From assembly GCA_048360435.1 (NCBI GenBank), contig DBGCOP010000003.1:15926-79925 (forward strand): a stretch of 64,000 nucleotides of DNA. The letters run 5' to 3'. The notes under the pieces were generated by a model. The model did not search any database. It was not told the origin of the DNA and saw only the letters and a list, made by a program, of their open reading frames with translations. Both the position numbers and the translations under genes were made by a program. Of the stretch, positions 36,687-45,282 are shown piece by piece; position 1 is the stretch's first letter, and each line of letters starts with the position of its first letter. This stretch comes from Limenecus sp048360435 (GTDB lineage: Bacteria > Cyanobacteriota > Vampirovibrionia > Gastranaerophilales > Gastranaerophilaceae).

Positions 36687-37061
36687 ATGAAAAAAGTTAT
36701 ATTAACACAAAATGCACCAGCACCAATAGGTCCATATTCACAAGCTTATTTATGCGAAAATACACTATATTGTTCAGGACAAATTCCTCTTGATGCAAAA
36801 ACAGGAGAATTTATAAATGGGACAATTGAAGAGCAAACACAAAAATGTATAGAAAACATATCAGAGTTGTTAAAAGCCGCAGGATATGACTTTGACGATG
36901 TTGTTAAAACAACTTGTTTTTTATCTGAAATGAGTGATTTTAGTGCATTTAATGAAGTCTATGCAAAATATTTTACATCAAAACCGGCTCGTTCCTGTGT
37001 CGCAGTAAAAGAATTGCCCCAAAATGCGCTTGTTGAAATAGAAGTAATCGCTGTTAAATAA
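36687..37061 (+). CDS. ridA: RidA-family enamine/imine deaminase
   Basis: The 124-residue protein is a complete RidA/YjgF: GPYSQAYLCENTLYCSGQIPLD near the N-terminus, ENISELLKAAGYDFDDVVKTTCF in the middle, and the active-site Arg in PARSCVAVKELP. It hydrolyses reactive 2-aminoacrylate or aminocrotonate released by threonine/serine dehydratases. It starts three bases after the threonine deaminase stop and shares its mRNA. Its end overlaps the convergent ThDP enzyme gene by eight bases. Confidence 0.95.
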   Translation: MKKVILTQNAPAPIGPYSQAYLCENTLYCSGQIPLDAKTGEFINGTIEEQTQKCIENISELLKAAGYDFDDVVKTTCFLSEMSDFSAFNEVYAKYFTSKPARSCVAVKELPQNALVEIEVIAVK

Positions 37062-38820
37062 TACACTTACCAAACTCATCTCTGTCGAGAAACGGATACA
37101 AATCTTCTAAAGAAGCAGAAATCATTGTTCCGTCATCCAATTTCCTTGAAGAAAGTTTGGGAGTAAAAATATAATTCGATTTAACAACAACATCACAGAC
37201 AACAGGCTCTTTTGAATCAAGTACATCTTTTATCTGCTGTTCCATTAAGTTGTTATCTGTTATCCTGACAGCCTTTATTCCAAAAGCTTTTGAAACAGAG
37301 ACAAAATCAGGCACGCTCACTCCGCTGTCTTCGCCTGCTCCTGTCATTCGACCTTCAAAGAAATTCTTCTGTGTTTGTTTAATTGAAATATAACCGTTAT
37401 TATTTATTATAAATATTTTCACAGGAAGGTTATTATGTTTTATTGTTTGCAGTTCTTGAATATTCATCATAACAGAACCGTCGCCTTCAACACAAACCGT
37501 ACTTTTTCTATTACCAGCAATACAAGCACCGATTGAAGCCGGCAAACCGTAACCCATGGAGGCATCACCTGAATTTAAAAATACTCTCTGATTCTCTTTA
37601 ATTACAGATGTCTGAAACATACAAACACATGCTGAACCGTTAGCCATTGTGGCAATATCACCTTCTTGCATTAATTGAGTAAGAACTCTTGTGAAATGAT
37701 AAGGATCTATTTCAGAGCCTCTTTCCTTGTATTCATCACAGTTTTCAAAACAAAATTTTTCCTTTAACCCTTGAGAAAAATCAAGCCACTTTTTGCATTC
37801 AATCTCAGGTATCTTTTTCACAAGAGCAGGAAGAAATTCAGCCAAATCAGCATTAATTTTTAAATCTGCCTTTACTGTGGGTTTGTTCAATTCAGCTTCG
37901 TCAATATCAACAACTATTTTATATGCATTTTTTGCATAATTTTCATAATTATAACTGGCTTGTCTGATATTGTTTCTTGTTCCCAAACACAATATCACAT
38001 CTGCATTTTGCAATGCAAAATTGCCGGCTCTTTGTCCAACAGTACCAATTCTTCCGACATAATTTTCATTCGAATCCGGTACAACATCAAATCCGTTAAA
38101 CGTTGTCACAACAGGTATATCAACTTTCTTCAATAATTCAAAAAAAGCAGTCTCCGTTTTTGATAATCTGATACCGTGACCTGCAATTATTAAAGGCTTT
38201 TTCGCTGTTTTAAGCTGTGAAACAACTTCATCAATTTTTAAATCATAGACAGGTTCTTTAGGAGGAACAAAGTCTCTCAAATTGTTTTCATCTATCAAAG
38301 CAGCCTGAACATTCATCGGGATATCAAGCCAAACAGGCCCCATTCTGCCTGTCGTAGCTTCATATATTGCCTTATCCAATTCATATTTAATATCTTCAGG
38401 CACTGTAACCATTTTGGCATATTTAGTTAAAGGGGTAACAACACCAATAATATCTACCTCCTGATCACCAAGCTGTCTTAAATTCACTAACGGGCAAGAA
38501 GCAATGGTGGTAGAAAATTTAACCTGGCCTGAAATATACAAAACAGGAACAGAATCTGTCCATTGCCCGAAAACTCCGTTCAAACAATTCAATCCACCGG
38601 GACCTGTTGTTACATTCACAACGGCCAAATCCTGATTCACCCTCGCATATCCTTCAGCAGCAATAGCACTCGCTTGTTCATGATGATTGGCTATATAGGG
38701 AATATACTTGCCCAGGCTGTCATTTAAGTGCATTGCCCCACCGCCTGAAACCATAAAAAAGTTTTTTATGTTATATACTTCTTTCAGACGTTTGGCTATA
38801 TAATCACTAAGTTTAATCAT
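37054..38820 (-). CDS. ThDP-dependent enzyme, acetolactate-synthase/YerE-like
   Basis: The 588-residue protein has the three-domain acetohydroxyacid synthase fold. The catalytic Glu48 is in NHHEQASAIAAEGYAR, the middle Rossmann domain follows, and the ThDP/Mg motif is GDGSVMMNIQE...NNN near residue 430-460. It is the last gene of the nine-gene sugar operon, joined to the NeuB-like gene by TAATG. In sugar loci, YerE of the yersiniose pathway is such an enzyme: it adds a two-carbon acetyl unit from pyruvate to CDP-4-keto-3,6-dideoxyglucose. I infer a similar branching role. The gene is not next to ilvN or other branched-chain amino acid genes, so ordinary acetolactate synthesis is less likely. 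Confidence 0.7.
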   Translation of the reverse strand: MIKLSDYIAKRLKEVYNIKNFFMVSGGGAMHLNDSLGKYIPYIANHHEQASAIAAEGYARVNQDLAVVNVTTGPGGLNCLNGVFGQWTDSVPVLYISGQVKFSTTIASCPLVNLRQLGDQEVDIIGVVTPLTKYAKMVTVPEDIKYELDKAIYEATTGRMGPVWLDIPMNVQAALIDENNLRDFVPPKEPVYDLKIDEVVSQLKTAKKPLIIAGHGIRLSKTETAFFELLKKVDIPVVTTFNGFDVVPDSNENYVGRIGTVGQRAGNFALQNADVILCLGTRNNIRQASYNYENYAKNAYKIVVDIDEAELNKPTVKADLKINADLAEFLPALVKKIPEIECKKWLDFSQGLKEKFCFENCDEYKERGSEIDPYHFTRVLTQLMQEGDIATMANGSACVCMFQTSVIKENQRVFLNSGDASMGYGLPASIGACIAGNRKSTVCVEGDGSVMMNIQELQTIKHNNLPVKIFIINNNGYISIKQTQKNFFEGRMTGAGEDSGVSVPDFVSVSKAFGIKAVRITDNNLMEQQIKDVLDSKEPVVCDVVVKSNYIFTPKLSSRKLDDGTMISASLEDLYPFLDRDEFGKCII

Positions 38821-39902
38821 TACAGCCCTCTCAAATATATCATATTTTTTAATTTTTCATCGTAAGCATAAGGAGAATCAATGTCATCAATTTTCATTGG
38901 AGCATCTTTAGCAATATCATTAAGCAGGGCTTCACCATTCATAAACTCTCTGCAAGAGATTTGTCCTTTTTGAAGAGGAATTGCAAGATAAATGTCATCC
39001 TCTGTAAGAACTTCGCCTTTTTTCAAATCTCTTTTCGCATAAACACCTCGAACCAGTGCGTCGAGGTATTCAATCTCCTTTGCGTCGCAAACTCTCCTGT
39101 GACCTGCCGGAGCACCGCACATCTCTCTTGCTTTTTTATAGGCTTTAATCCATCTGTCCAAATCCTTTGGTTCAGAGCAATACGGAGAGACTGTCTTTCC
39201 GCCCCAATCTATATCAATATGCCGTTCAAAGGTTCTTGCTCCTTTCGCATAAGCAATCAACATGCCTGACTCAATATCGTCATTGCCTTCGTGAGTAGAA
39301 AAACCTATCACATGATTAGGATATCTGTTTTTCAGAAAATCTATCTGATTCAGCTCAAGTTCATATTTCTCACTCGGATACTTTGAAACACAGTGATTTA
39401 TAGCAAGAGGAATATTTCTGTTTTCAAAGAAAGTAACCAAATCATCAATATCCTTTAAAGAAGATCCTCCGGTTGAAACAATAACAGGTTTTCTAGTTGT
39501 AGCTATTTTTTCTATTAAAATCCAATCATTTATATCAGAAGATGCTATTTTAATAATCTGTATACCCAGATTAACACAGGTATCAACAGATTTTTCATCA
39601 AAAGGAGTAGACATAGTAATACAACCGGCTTTTCTGATTGCTTCAACAAGGAGCCCGTAATCATCATAACTCATTTTTGTAGCAAGTGTCTTTTTTATAT
39701 ATCTGATATCATCTCTGTCTTTAAAATCTTTATGTATGAAATGATCGACATCTCTGAATTGAAGCTTCACAGCTGCTTTAATATTATTAAAACGCACAAT
39801 TCTGGAAAAATCGGTTATAATTTTCTTCCCTCTTTCAACATCACCCCAGTGATTGTTGGCAAGTTCCAAAACAAATAAATCCTCAAAAATATTACTTTTC
39901 AT
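38820..39902 (-). CDS. NeuB-like sialic/nonulosonic acid synthase family protein
   Basis: The 360-residue protein has a TIM-barrel NeuB domain (~1-280): LELANNHWGDVERGKKI, IKIASSDINDWILIEKI, TRKPVIVSTGGSS and FERHIDIDWG. A C-terminal SAF/antifreeze-like domain (GVYAKRDLKKGEVLTEDDI) follows. NeuB enzymes condense phosphoenolpyruvate with an N-acylated sugar to give a nine-carbon acid. There is no CMP-acid synthetase, hydrolysing epimerase or transferase next to it, and the active-site motif FERHIDID diverges from the usual EKHFTLD. Its substrate could be another aldehyde or sugar. It overlaps the ThDP gene by one base. Confidence 0.75.
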   Translation of the reverse strand: MKSNIFEDLFVLELANNHWGDVERGKKIITDFSRIVRFNNIKAAVKLQFRDVDHFIHKDFKDRDDIRYIKKTLATKMSYDDYGLLVEAIRKAGCITMSTPFDEKSVDTCVNLGIQIIKIASSDINDWILIEKIATTRKPVIVSTGGSSLKDIDDLVTFFENRNIPLAINHCVSKYPSEKYELELNQIDFLKNRYPNHVIGFSTHEGNDDIESGMLIAYAKGARTFERHIDIDWGGKTVSPYCSEPKDLDRWIKAYKKAREMCGAPAGHRRVCDAKEIEYLDALVRGVYAKRDLKKGEVLTEDDIYLAIPLQKGQISCREFMNGEALLNDIAKDAPMKIDDIDSPYAYDEKLKNMIYLRGL

Positions 39903-39934
39903 ATAAATTAAATCCGCTCTCTTTTTATCTATAT

Positions 39935-41245
39935 TTATATTATACAGGCTGAAAGTTTTTTTAAACCTTCAAGCGTTTCATCATATTCACTGTTTGTAAC
40001 AATAACATCAAAGTTCGAAAACTTTTTAAAATACTCTTTTATTACAGGCAGTTTTTTTGCAACCCCACCACTCAAAATGACAGAAAATCTCTGATTTACA
40101 GAATCACCTGAGAGCAGCATTTCAATTGCTTTAAGATACTGGCTTATGTAGCTTTTTATTATTGAAGCAAAATAATTTTTAATTGAATGTTTAGAAGGAT
40201 CAAAAGCCAATATTTCACCACTGCTGCCATAACGCCAAGCACTTTGAAACACAGCCAGACTTATATTCAAATCAGCATTATTTATGTCATCTAACGAAAC
40301 GGAAGACAATTCTTTCCAAAAATCAATTTCCGGATTCGTTTTTGCAAGCATTTCTTTATAATAATTAAATGCACGTCCTGAAGGTATATGGGTAATTACC
40401 GATAAAATTTTTGAATCAAAATACGGGCGTCTCTCATTTTGTGAATCAACAGAAGCTATCAAAGCCGCCTGAGAACCTGTTCCCAGATTTAATGAAACAC
40501 AATTATCTTTTAAGCCCACACCGTATAAAGCACATTGATGGTCACCTACACCTGTATAAATTGAAATACTTTTTCCGTTCATTTCGATAAAACCGGCCGG
40601 TGCGATTTTTTCAACAGGCTTGTTAAATACAACAGACACATTGGAACCTTCCGTAACCGCAGAAACAATTTCTTCATCAAAAGATTTTGTTCTTATATTA
40701 TAAAATCCGAGCCCTGCGCTCATTGTGCAATGTGCAACGTTCAATGATTCCCCGCCTGCACATGCCAGCCATTCAGGCAAAGAAACAACTTTAAAATCAC
40801 CTTCTATTTCACCGTTTCTAATCATGTGGAAAAGATTAAAAACAGGATAACAAGCACGCTCTTTCATCCCTGTTTTTTCAAAAAACTTATTTTTCAACTT
40901 TTGTTTTAATAAATCCAGAGATGAAACACCCTCGATTTTCTCCAAACATCTCTCATCTTGCCAGCTTATATAATTTGACACAGGCTCATTGTTATTGTTA
41001 AGAAGAGCAAATCCATGCATTTCAGAACATATCAACACATTGTCAATATTATACTTCTTCGAATAATCTTCTAAAATAGATAAAAATTGATTCTTTAACT
41101 CAAACAAATCTACCTCAAATCGATTTTGAGTTAAAACACAAGGTTTTACAGGCTCATAATCTCTGATATCAAACAGTTTCTCATCAGAAAATACAGCCGT
41201 CTTTATCCTTGAAGCTCCAAAATCCAGAAGTAAAAATGTTTTCAT
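39935..41245 (-). CDS. FGGY-family carbohydrate kinase
   Basis: I take ATG 41245, with CGGGAG five bases upstream, giving 436 residues. Its start codon shares one base with the cyclase stop. The actin-fold ATPase landmarks are LLLDFGASRIKTAVF (phosphate 1), YTGVGDHQCALYGVGL with NLGTGSQAA (phosphate 2 and adenosine region) and ILSGGVAKKLP. The GDHQCALYGVG/GTGSQ pair recalls sedoheptulokinase. In this position it would phosphorylate a ketose, perhaps a heptulose, that the neighbouring cyclase then uses. Substrate assignment is inference. Confidence 0.8.
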   Translation of the reverse strand: MKTFLLLDFGASRIKTAVFSDEKLFDIRDYEPVKPCVLTQNRFEVDLFELKNQFLSILEDYSKKYNIDNVLICSEMHGFALLNNNNEPVSNYISWQDERCLEKIEGVSSLDLLKQKLKNKFFEKTGMKERACYPVFNLFHMIRNGEIEGDFKVVSLPEWLACAGGESLNVAHCTMSAGLGFYNIRTKSFDEEIVSAVTEGSNVSVVFNKPVEKIAPAGFIEMNGKSISIYTGVGDHQCALYGVGLKDNCVSLNLGTGSQAALIASVDSQNERRPYFDSKILSVITHIPSGRAFNYYKEMLAKTNPEIDFWKELSSVSLDDINNADLNISLAVFQSAWRYGSSGEILAFDPSKHSIKNYFASIIKSYISQYLKAIEMLLSGDSVNQRFSVILSGGVAKKLPVIKEYFKKFSNFDVIVTNSEYDETLEGLKKLSACII

Positions 41246-42372
41246 CAAAACTCCCGTAAAATAATTTGTTCAATCTCAGCTGTCAGTTTTTCATCCAATT
41301 CAATTTTCAGAAACTTTGTATCGCCTAATTCAGAAATAATCACAAAATTTACAAGGTTTCCTGTGGTTTTCTTATCTTTTTTAAGCAGCTTATCCAATCC
41401 ATTCAGGTTTACTTCTTTTAAAATCGATTTTCCCAAAAGCTCTTTAGAAAGAGTCTGAGTAAGTTCATAATCCTCCTGATTCAAAAGACCTCTATCCATT
41501 GCAATTTTGTTTACTATAACCATTCCCATAATTACTGCCTGACCATGGGGTATTTTATAGTTAGAAAGAGCTTCAATAGCATGCCCGACAGTATGACCGT
41601 AATTCAAGCTTTTTCTGTAATATTTTTCAAATTCATCTTCTTCTACAACAGCTTTCTTTACAGCCAGAGAAGAAAGTATCAAAGGTTTATAAGATTCAAA
41701 ATTCTTTACTTTCCCGTTTACAACATTGTCAATATAGACTTGAAGAGGTGTCTTTCCTCCTGTGACAAGAAGTTTGAGAATTTCTCCCATTCCTGATTTT
41801 ATATCAAACTCACTCAGCGTTTTTAAGAAAGCTATATTTATCACAACTTCACACGGCGCAGAAAACAGCGCAAGCTGATTTTTCACACCATGATGATTTA
41901 TACCTGTTTTACCACCTATACAGCTGTCACACATAGAAAGCAATGTTGTGGGATAATATACCCATTTTATCCCTCTTTTATAAGCCGCACCGACAAATGC
42001 GCCAACATCTTCTATTATACCGCCGCCTATAACAATAAGCTTTTCTCCTTTTGTAAACTCGTTTTTTTCAAGAAAAGCCACTACATCAACAACTCCCTCG
42101 AGAGTTTTAAATTCCTCTGTTGCTTTAGCTTTATACAAACGATTTTCATCAATTTTTAAGTCTTTGAAATAAAGCCCATAAACCCTTTCATCGACAAGGA
42201 GTAAATTACGCTCATTTGAATCCAGAAGTTGTTGAATTTCTTCAACAATATCAGGGTTATTCTTAATTGTAACAGGATAATCCTGAGGCACTGATTTTAC
42301 AACAAAATCTGTTTTTGAAGAAAAATCTTCGGGCATAAAAAATTTTTTGCCTTCTATTAAAAATTCTGTCAT
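41245..42372 (-). CDS. 3-dehydroquinate-synthase-like sugar phosphate cyclase
   Basis: The 375-residue protein aligns with the AroB superfamily: GGGIIEDVGAFVGAAYKRG (NAD), PTTLLSMCDSCIGGKTGIN, metal ligands in GMGEILKLL (Glu) and YGHTVGHAIEAL (His), and HGQAVIMGM where AroB has HGEAV. The cofactor and metal sites are kept, but active-site residues differ, and it sits in a sugar operon far from aro genes. The family includes 2-epi-5-epi-valiolone, 2-deoxy-scyllo-inosose and amino-DHQ synthases. It may cyclise a heptulose or hexose phosphate to a cyclitol. ATGA overlap with the SDR gene upstream. Confidence 0.78.
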   Translation of the reverse strand: MTEFLIEGKKFFMPEDFSSKTDFVVKSVPQDYPVTIKNNPDIVEEIQQLLDSNERNLLLVDERVYGLYFKDLKIDENRLYKAKATEEFKTLEGVVDVVAFLEKNEFTKGEKLIVIGGGIIEDVGAFVGAAYKRGIKWVYYPTTLLSMCDSCIGGKTGINHHGVKNQLALFSAPCEVVINIAFLKTLSEFDIKSGMGEILKLLVTGGKTPLQVYIDNVVNGKVKNFESYKPLILSSLAVKKAVVEEDEFEKYYRKSLNYGHTVGHAIEALSNYKIPHGQAVIMGMVIVNKIAMDRGLLNQEDYELTQTLSKELLGKSILKEVNLNGLDKLLKKDKKTTGNLVNFVIISELGDTKFLKIELDEKLTAEIEQIILREF

Positions 42373-43046
42373 GAATTTTGTCCCCCTTCAGCCATAAATC
42401 CACCATCGACTATAATATCCTGACCTGTAATATAAGTATTCATATCAGAGCACAAAAAGTATGCGGCATTAGCAATATCCGCAGGCATTGCCAGTCTTTT
42501 CAGCGGAATTTTTTTCTCCATTAATACAATCTTTTCATCACTGTTATTTTTTCTTGTCATTTTAGTATCAACAAACCCAGGAGAAAGTGTATTAACAAGT
42601 ATATTATACTCACCAAGTTCACAGGCAAGTGTCTTCACAACCCCGTTGAGCGCATGTTTTGAAGCAGTATAAGCCAGACGACCGCCTCTTGAAATAGTCC
42701 CGTACAAAGAGGAAATACCAAGAATATGCCCGTATCCTTTTGCTTTCATCTTGGGCGCAATCGCTTTTACAATTTCAAAAAACGACATATAGTTGATTCT
42801 TGCTGTTTTTTCCACATCATCAAAAGTCAAGTACTCAAGCATTTTCGGATTATTGAATCCCGCACAGTGTATAACAACATCAAAATAACAATCATTATCT
42901 TCAAAATAAGCCTTCACTTCATCAAGATTTTCGAGATTCAATTCCTGTCTGGTTGGAGCTGAAACACTAAACCCGTTAAGTTCAAAAATATCTTTTATAG
43001 CACTGCCTATATCACCATTTGCACCTGTTAAAAAAACTTTTTTCAT
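42369..43046 (-). CDS. classical SDR oxidoreductase
   Basis: The 225-residue SDR has the NAD(P) motif TGANGDIGSAI, NAG-equivalent HCAGFNN, catalytic Ser in GISSLYG and YTASK, and the end ITGQDIIVDGGFM of FabG-type reductases. It should reduce or oxidise a keto sugar or a cyclitol made by its operon partners. It overlaps the cyclase gene by four bases (ATGA) and the epimerase gene by one base. Confidence 0.88.
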   Translation of the reverse strand: MKKVFLTGANGDIGSAIKDIFELNGFSVSAPTRQELNLENLDEVKAYFEDNDCYFDVVIHCAGFNNPKMLEYLTFDDVEKTARINYMSFFEIVKAIAPKMKAKGYGHILGISSLYGTISRGGRLAYTASKHALNGVVKTLACELGEYNILVNTLSPGFVDTKMTRKNNSDEKIVLMEKKIPLKRLAMPADIANAAYFLCSDMNTYITGQDIIVDGGFMAEGGQNS

Positions 43047-43930
43047 TATTTATCCTCTAAAAGCAGATTTCTGTCTATTTTCTCCAAATTTTCTCTGTAA
43101 TAATTATATAATAATTCAATTGATTGCTCGATTTTTGTAAATTTCAAATCAGGAATCTCCAGCTTAAGTCTTTTATTACTGCCTGTGTAATCAAGCCCGT
43201 ATCCGTCTTTTGAAACAGATATCCCTGTATTTTTACCGCTGAGTTCCTGTATAATTTCGGCCAATTTATAGAGTTCTGCCTCCTCATCAGGAACTATGTT
43301 ATAAGATTTATATTTCATTTCATTTTGAATCATATAATCCAATACAGGCATCAAATCATCAACAAAAAGATAGCTGAAACGTCTGTTTTGTCTGAGTGTA
43401 ACCGGCAAACCATGCAAAGTTTTACAAATAGCATTGGAAATAAACCTGATTTCCCAGTCTTCGTATTTTCCAAAAATTCCAAAAATATTCAAATCTATGA
43501 AATTCTCTAATTGTTCTATTTGTTTTTGTTCAACATATTTGCAAAAACCGTGTTCATCATATGGCATTTGTTTAAAAATATCTTTTTCTTGAACCTGTGT
43601 TATATTTTTCGAAACATCATAAATCGCCCCTGAGCCGAAGTTTATAAATTTTTTAAATTTACCTTTTTTTCGTTCAAGGTTTTCAAACATTCTCAAGTTT
43701 GAATAAAAAAGATTAGCAGTATCTTTTGCATTTCTGTGTCCGGGCTTTACAGCTGCATGCAAAACAACATCAAAAGATTTGTTTTCAAAATATTTATCAA
43801 CACTTTCTGTGTCCAACAGGTTCAATTCAAAACTTCTCGGTGCATAAATTTCATATTTCTCAGAAAGAAAGCTTTCCTGTATATTTTTCCCGATAAAACC
43901 GTTTCCACCTGTCAAAAGAATCTTTTTCAT
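43046..43930 (-). CDS. extended SDR (NAD-dependent epimerase/dehydratase type), catalytic Tyr replaced
   Basis: The 294-residue protein (ATG 43930 sharing a base with the rfbH stop) has the NAD motif TGGNGFIGKNI and NFGSGAIYD as the Ser strand. The sequence MPYDEHGFCKYVEQKQ is where YxxxK should be, and the Tyr is His: the codon is CAC. The Lys is kept. C-terminal FSYLFVDDLMPVLDYMIQ and SYNIVPDEEAELYKLAEI are the sugar-nucleotide binding part. In this operon it may act like the CDP-sugar reductases YerF, Abe or Tyv, or be a sugar-binding relative if the His is inactive. Confidence 0.78.
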   Translation of the reverse strand: MKKILLTGGNGFIGKNIQESFLSEKYEIYAPRSFELNLLDTESVDKYFENKSFDVVLHAAVKPGHRNAKDTANLFYSNLRMFENLERKKGKFKKFINFGSGAIYDVSKNITQVQEKDIFKQMPYDEHGFCKYVEQKQIEQLENFIDLNIFGIFGKYEDWEIRFISNAICKTLHGLPVTLRQNRRFSYLFVDDLMPVLDYMIQNEMKYKSYNIVPDEEAELYKLAEIIQELSGKNTGISVSKDGYGLDYTGSNKRLKLEIPDLKFTKIEQSIELLYNYYRENLEKIDRNLLLEDK

Positions 43931-45282
43931 CACTTATTAGCCTCAACAAATTTGTGAATCAAATCACTTATCCTATCCAGATGTTTTTCCTCCAGACGAG
44001 GGAATATGCCCACCCAGAAAGTATTATTCATAATAAAATCAGTATTCGGCAAAAGTTTATAATGTTGTTCACAAAGTTCCATAGAATTTATCAAAGGAGA
44101 ATTTGCAATTCGAAGCTGAATTTCATCTTCTACAAACATGGGCTGCCTTAGAATGTTACCTGCAAAAAGCTGTCTTGTGCCCACACCGTTTTTTTCCAAA
44201 TATTCAACAAGTTTTTGCTTAGTAAATGGAGCCTCACTTTTTACAGAAATTAAATAGCCAAACCATGAAGGTTTCACATTTTGATGAACACAAGGCAATA
44301 TTAAATAATCGGAAAGGTCGCTCAATTTACCTGTTAAATACTGTGCGTTCTTTGTTCTTCTTTTTAAAAATTCAGGAATTTTTTTTAATTGAGAACACCC
44401 GAGAGCTGCCTGCCAATCAGTAATTTTCAAATTATATCCTACATGTGAATATGTATATTTATGATCATAACCGAACGGCAAATTACCAAGCTGCATACTA
44501 AAACGCTTATGGCAGGTATCATCTTTTCCCGGTTTACACCAACAGTCTCTACCCCAATCTCTAAAGGATAAAAGAATTCTATAAAGCTGTGTATCATTAG
44601 TAACAACGGCTCCACCTTCACCCATTGTTATATGATGAGCAGGATAAAAGCTATAAGTTGAGATATGCCCGAAAGTTCCGGCTTTTCTGCCTTCAAATTC
44701 CGCACCCAAAGCATCACAACTGTCTTCAATCAACCACAAATTATGTTTCTCACAAATGTCTTTTATTTTACCCAAATCAAACGCATTGCCTAGTGTATGA
44801 GCAACAAAAACGGCCTTTGTTTTTTCCGACAATACTTCTTCTATTTTTGAAGCATCAATATTATAAGTACCAATTTCACAATCAACAAAAACAGGAACGA
44901 GTCCATTTTGTATAATAGGATTCACTGTTGTAGGAAAGCCGGCTGCCACAGTAATAACCTCATCACCTTTTTTCAAACGTTTTTCGCCAAGTTTATGAGA
45001 AGTCAATGCAGACAATGCAAGAAGATTTGCACTTGAGCCGGAATTAACAGAAAGCGCATATTTAGCACCTATAAATTTGGAGAACTCCTTTTCAAACTTA
45101 TCATTAAAACGACCGGCTGTAAGCCACATATCTAAAGATGCATCTATCATTGCATCAAGTTCCTCAACACCGAGAAGCTTTCCGGAGGCAGGGATATATT
45201 TCAAATCTTTTTGTTTTCCGTAAATAATATTGTAATAAACATGCGAAGCAGCTTTAACAAGATTTCGAAGCAGCTTTTCCAT
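43930..45282 (-). CDS. rfbH: CDP-4-keto-6-deoxy-D-glucose 3-dehydrase
   Basis: The 450-residue PMP enzyme of the DegT family (start at ATG 45282, AGGA upstream) is RfbH/DdhC/AscC (E1). The PLP lysine is replaced by His in SFYPAHHITMGEGG, as in true E1. The four iron-sulfur cysteines (Cys189, 247, 249, 257) have exactly the C-X57-C-X1-C-X7-C spacing of the E1 [2Fe-2S] cluster, seen as DCWCKPGKDDTC at the end. It removes the C3 hydroxyl of CDP-4-keto-6-deoxyglucose, with electrons from E3 (RfbI/DdhD), which is not in this window. It overlaps rfbG by 29 bases. Confidence 0.95.
   Translation of the reverse strand: MEKLLRNLVKAASHVYYNIIYGKQKDLKYIPASGKLLGVEELDAMIDASLDMWLTAGRFNDKFEKEFSKFIGAKYALSVNSGSSANLLALSALTSHKLGEKRLKKGDEVITVAAGFPTTVNPIIQNGLVPVFVDCEIGTYNIDASKIEEVLSEKTKAVFVAHTLGNAFDLGKIKDICEKHNLWLIEDSCDALGAEFEGRKAGTFGHISTYSFYPAHHITMGEGGAVVTNDTQLYRILLSFRDWGRDCWCKPGKDDTCHKRFSMQLGNLPFGYDHKYTYSHVGYNLKITDWQAALGCSQLKKIPEFLKRRTKNAQYLTGKLSDLSDYLILPCVHQNVKPSWFGYLISVKSEAPFTKQKLVEYLEKNGVGTRQLFAGNILRQPMFVEDEIQLRIANSPLINSMELCEQHYKLLPNTDFIMNNTFWVGIFPRLEEKHLDRISDLIHKFVEANK

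Noticed and set aside
37054..38820. Biosynthetic acetolactate synthase (ilvB)
   Set aside because: No ilvN or ilvC is linked, and it is translationally coupled to sugar genes.
41245..42372. Housekeeping aroB (3-dehydroquinate synthase)
   Set aside because: Altered active-site strings and position in a sugar operon make a specialised cyclase more likely, though AroB activity is not excluded.
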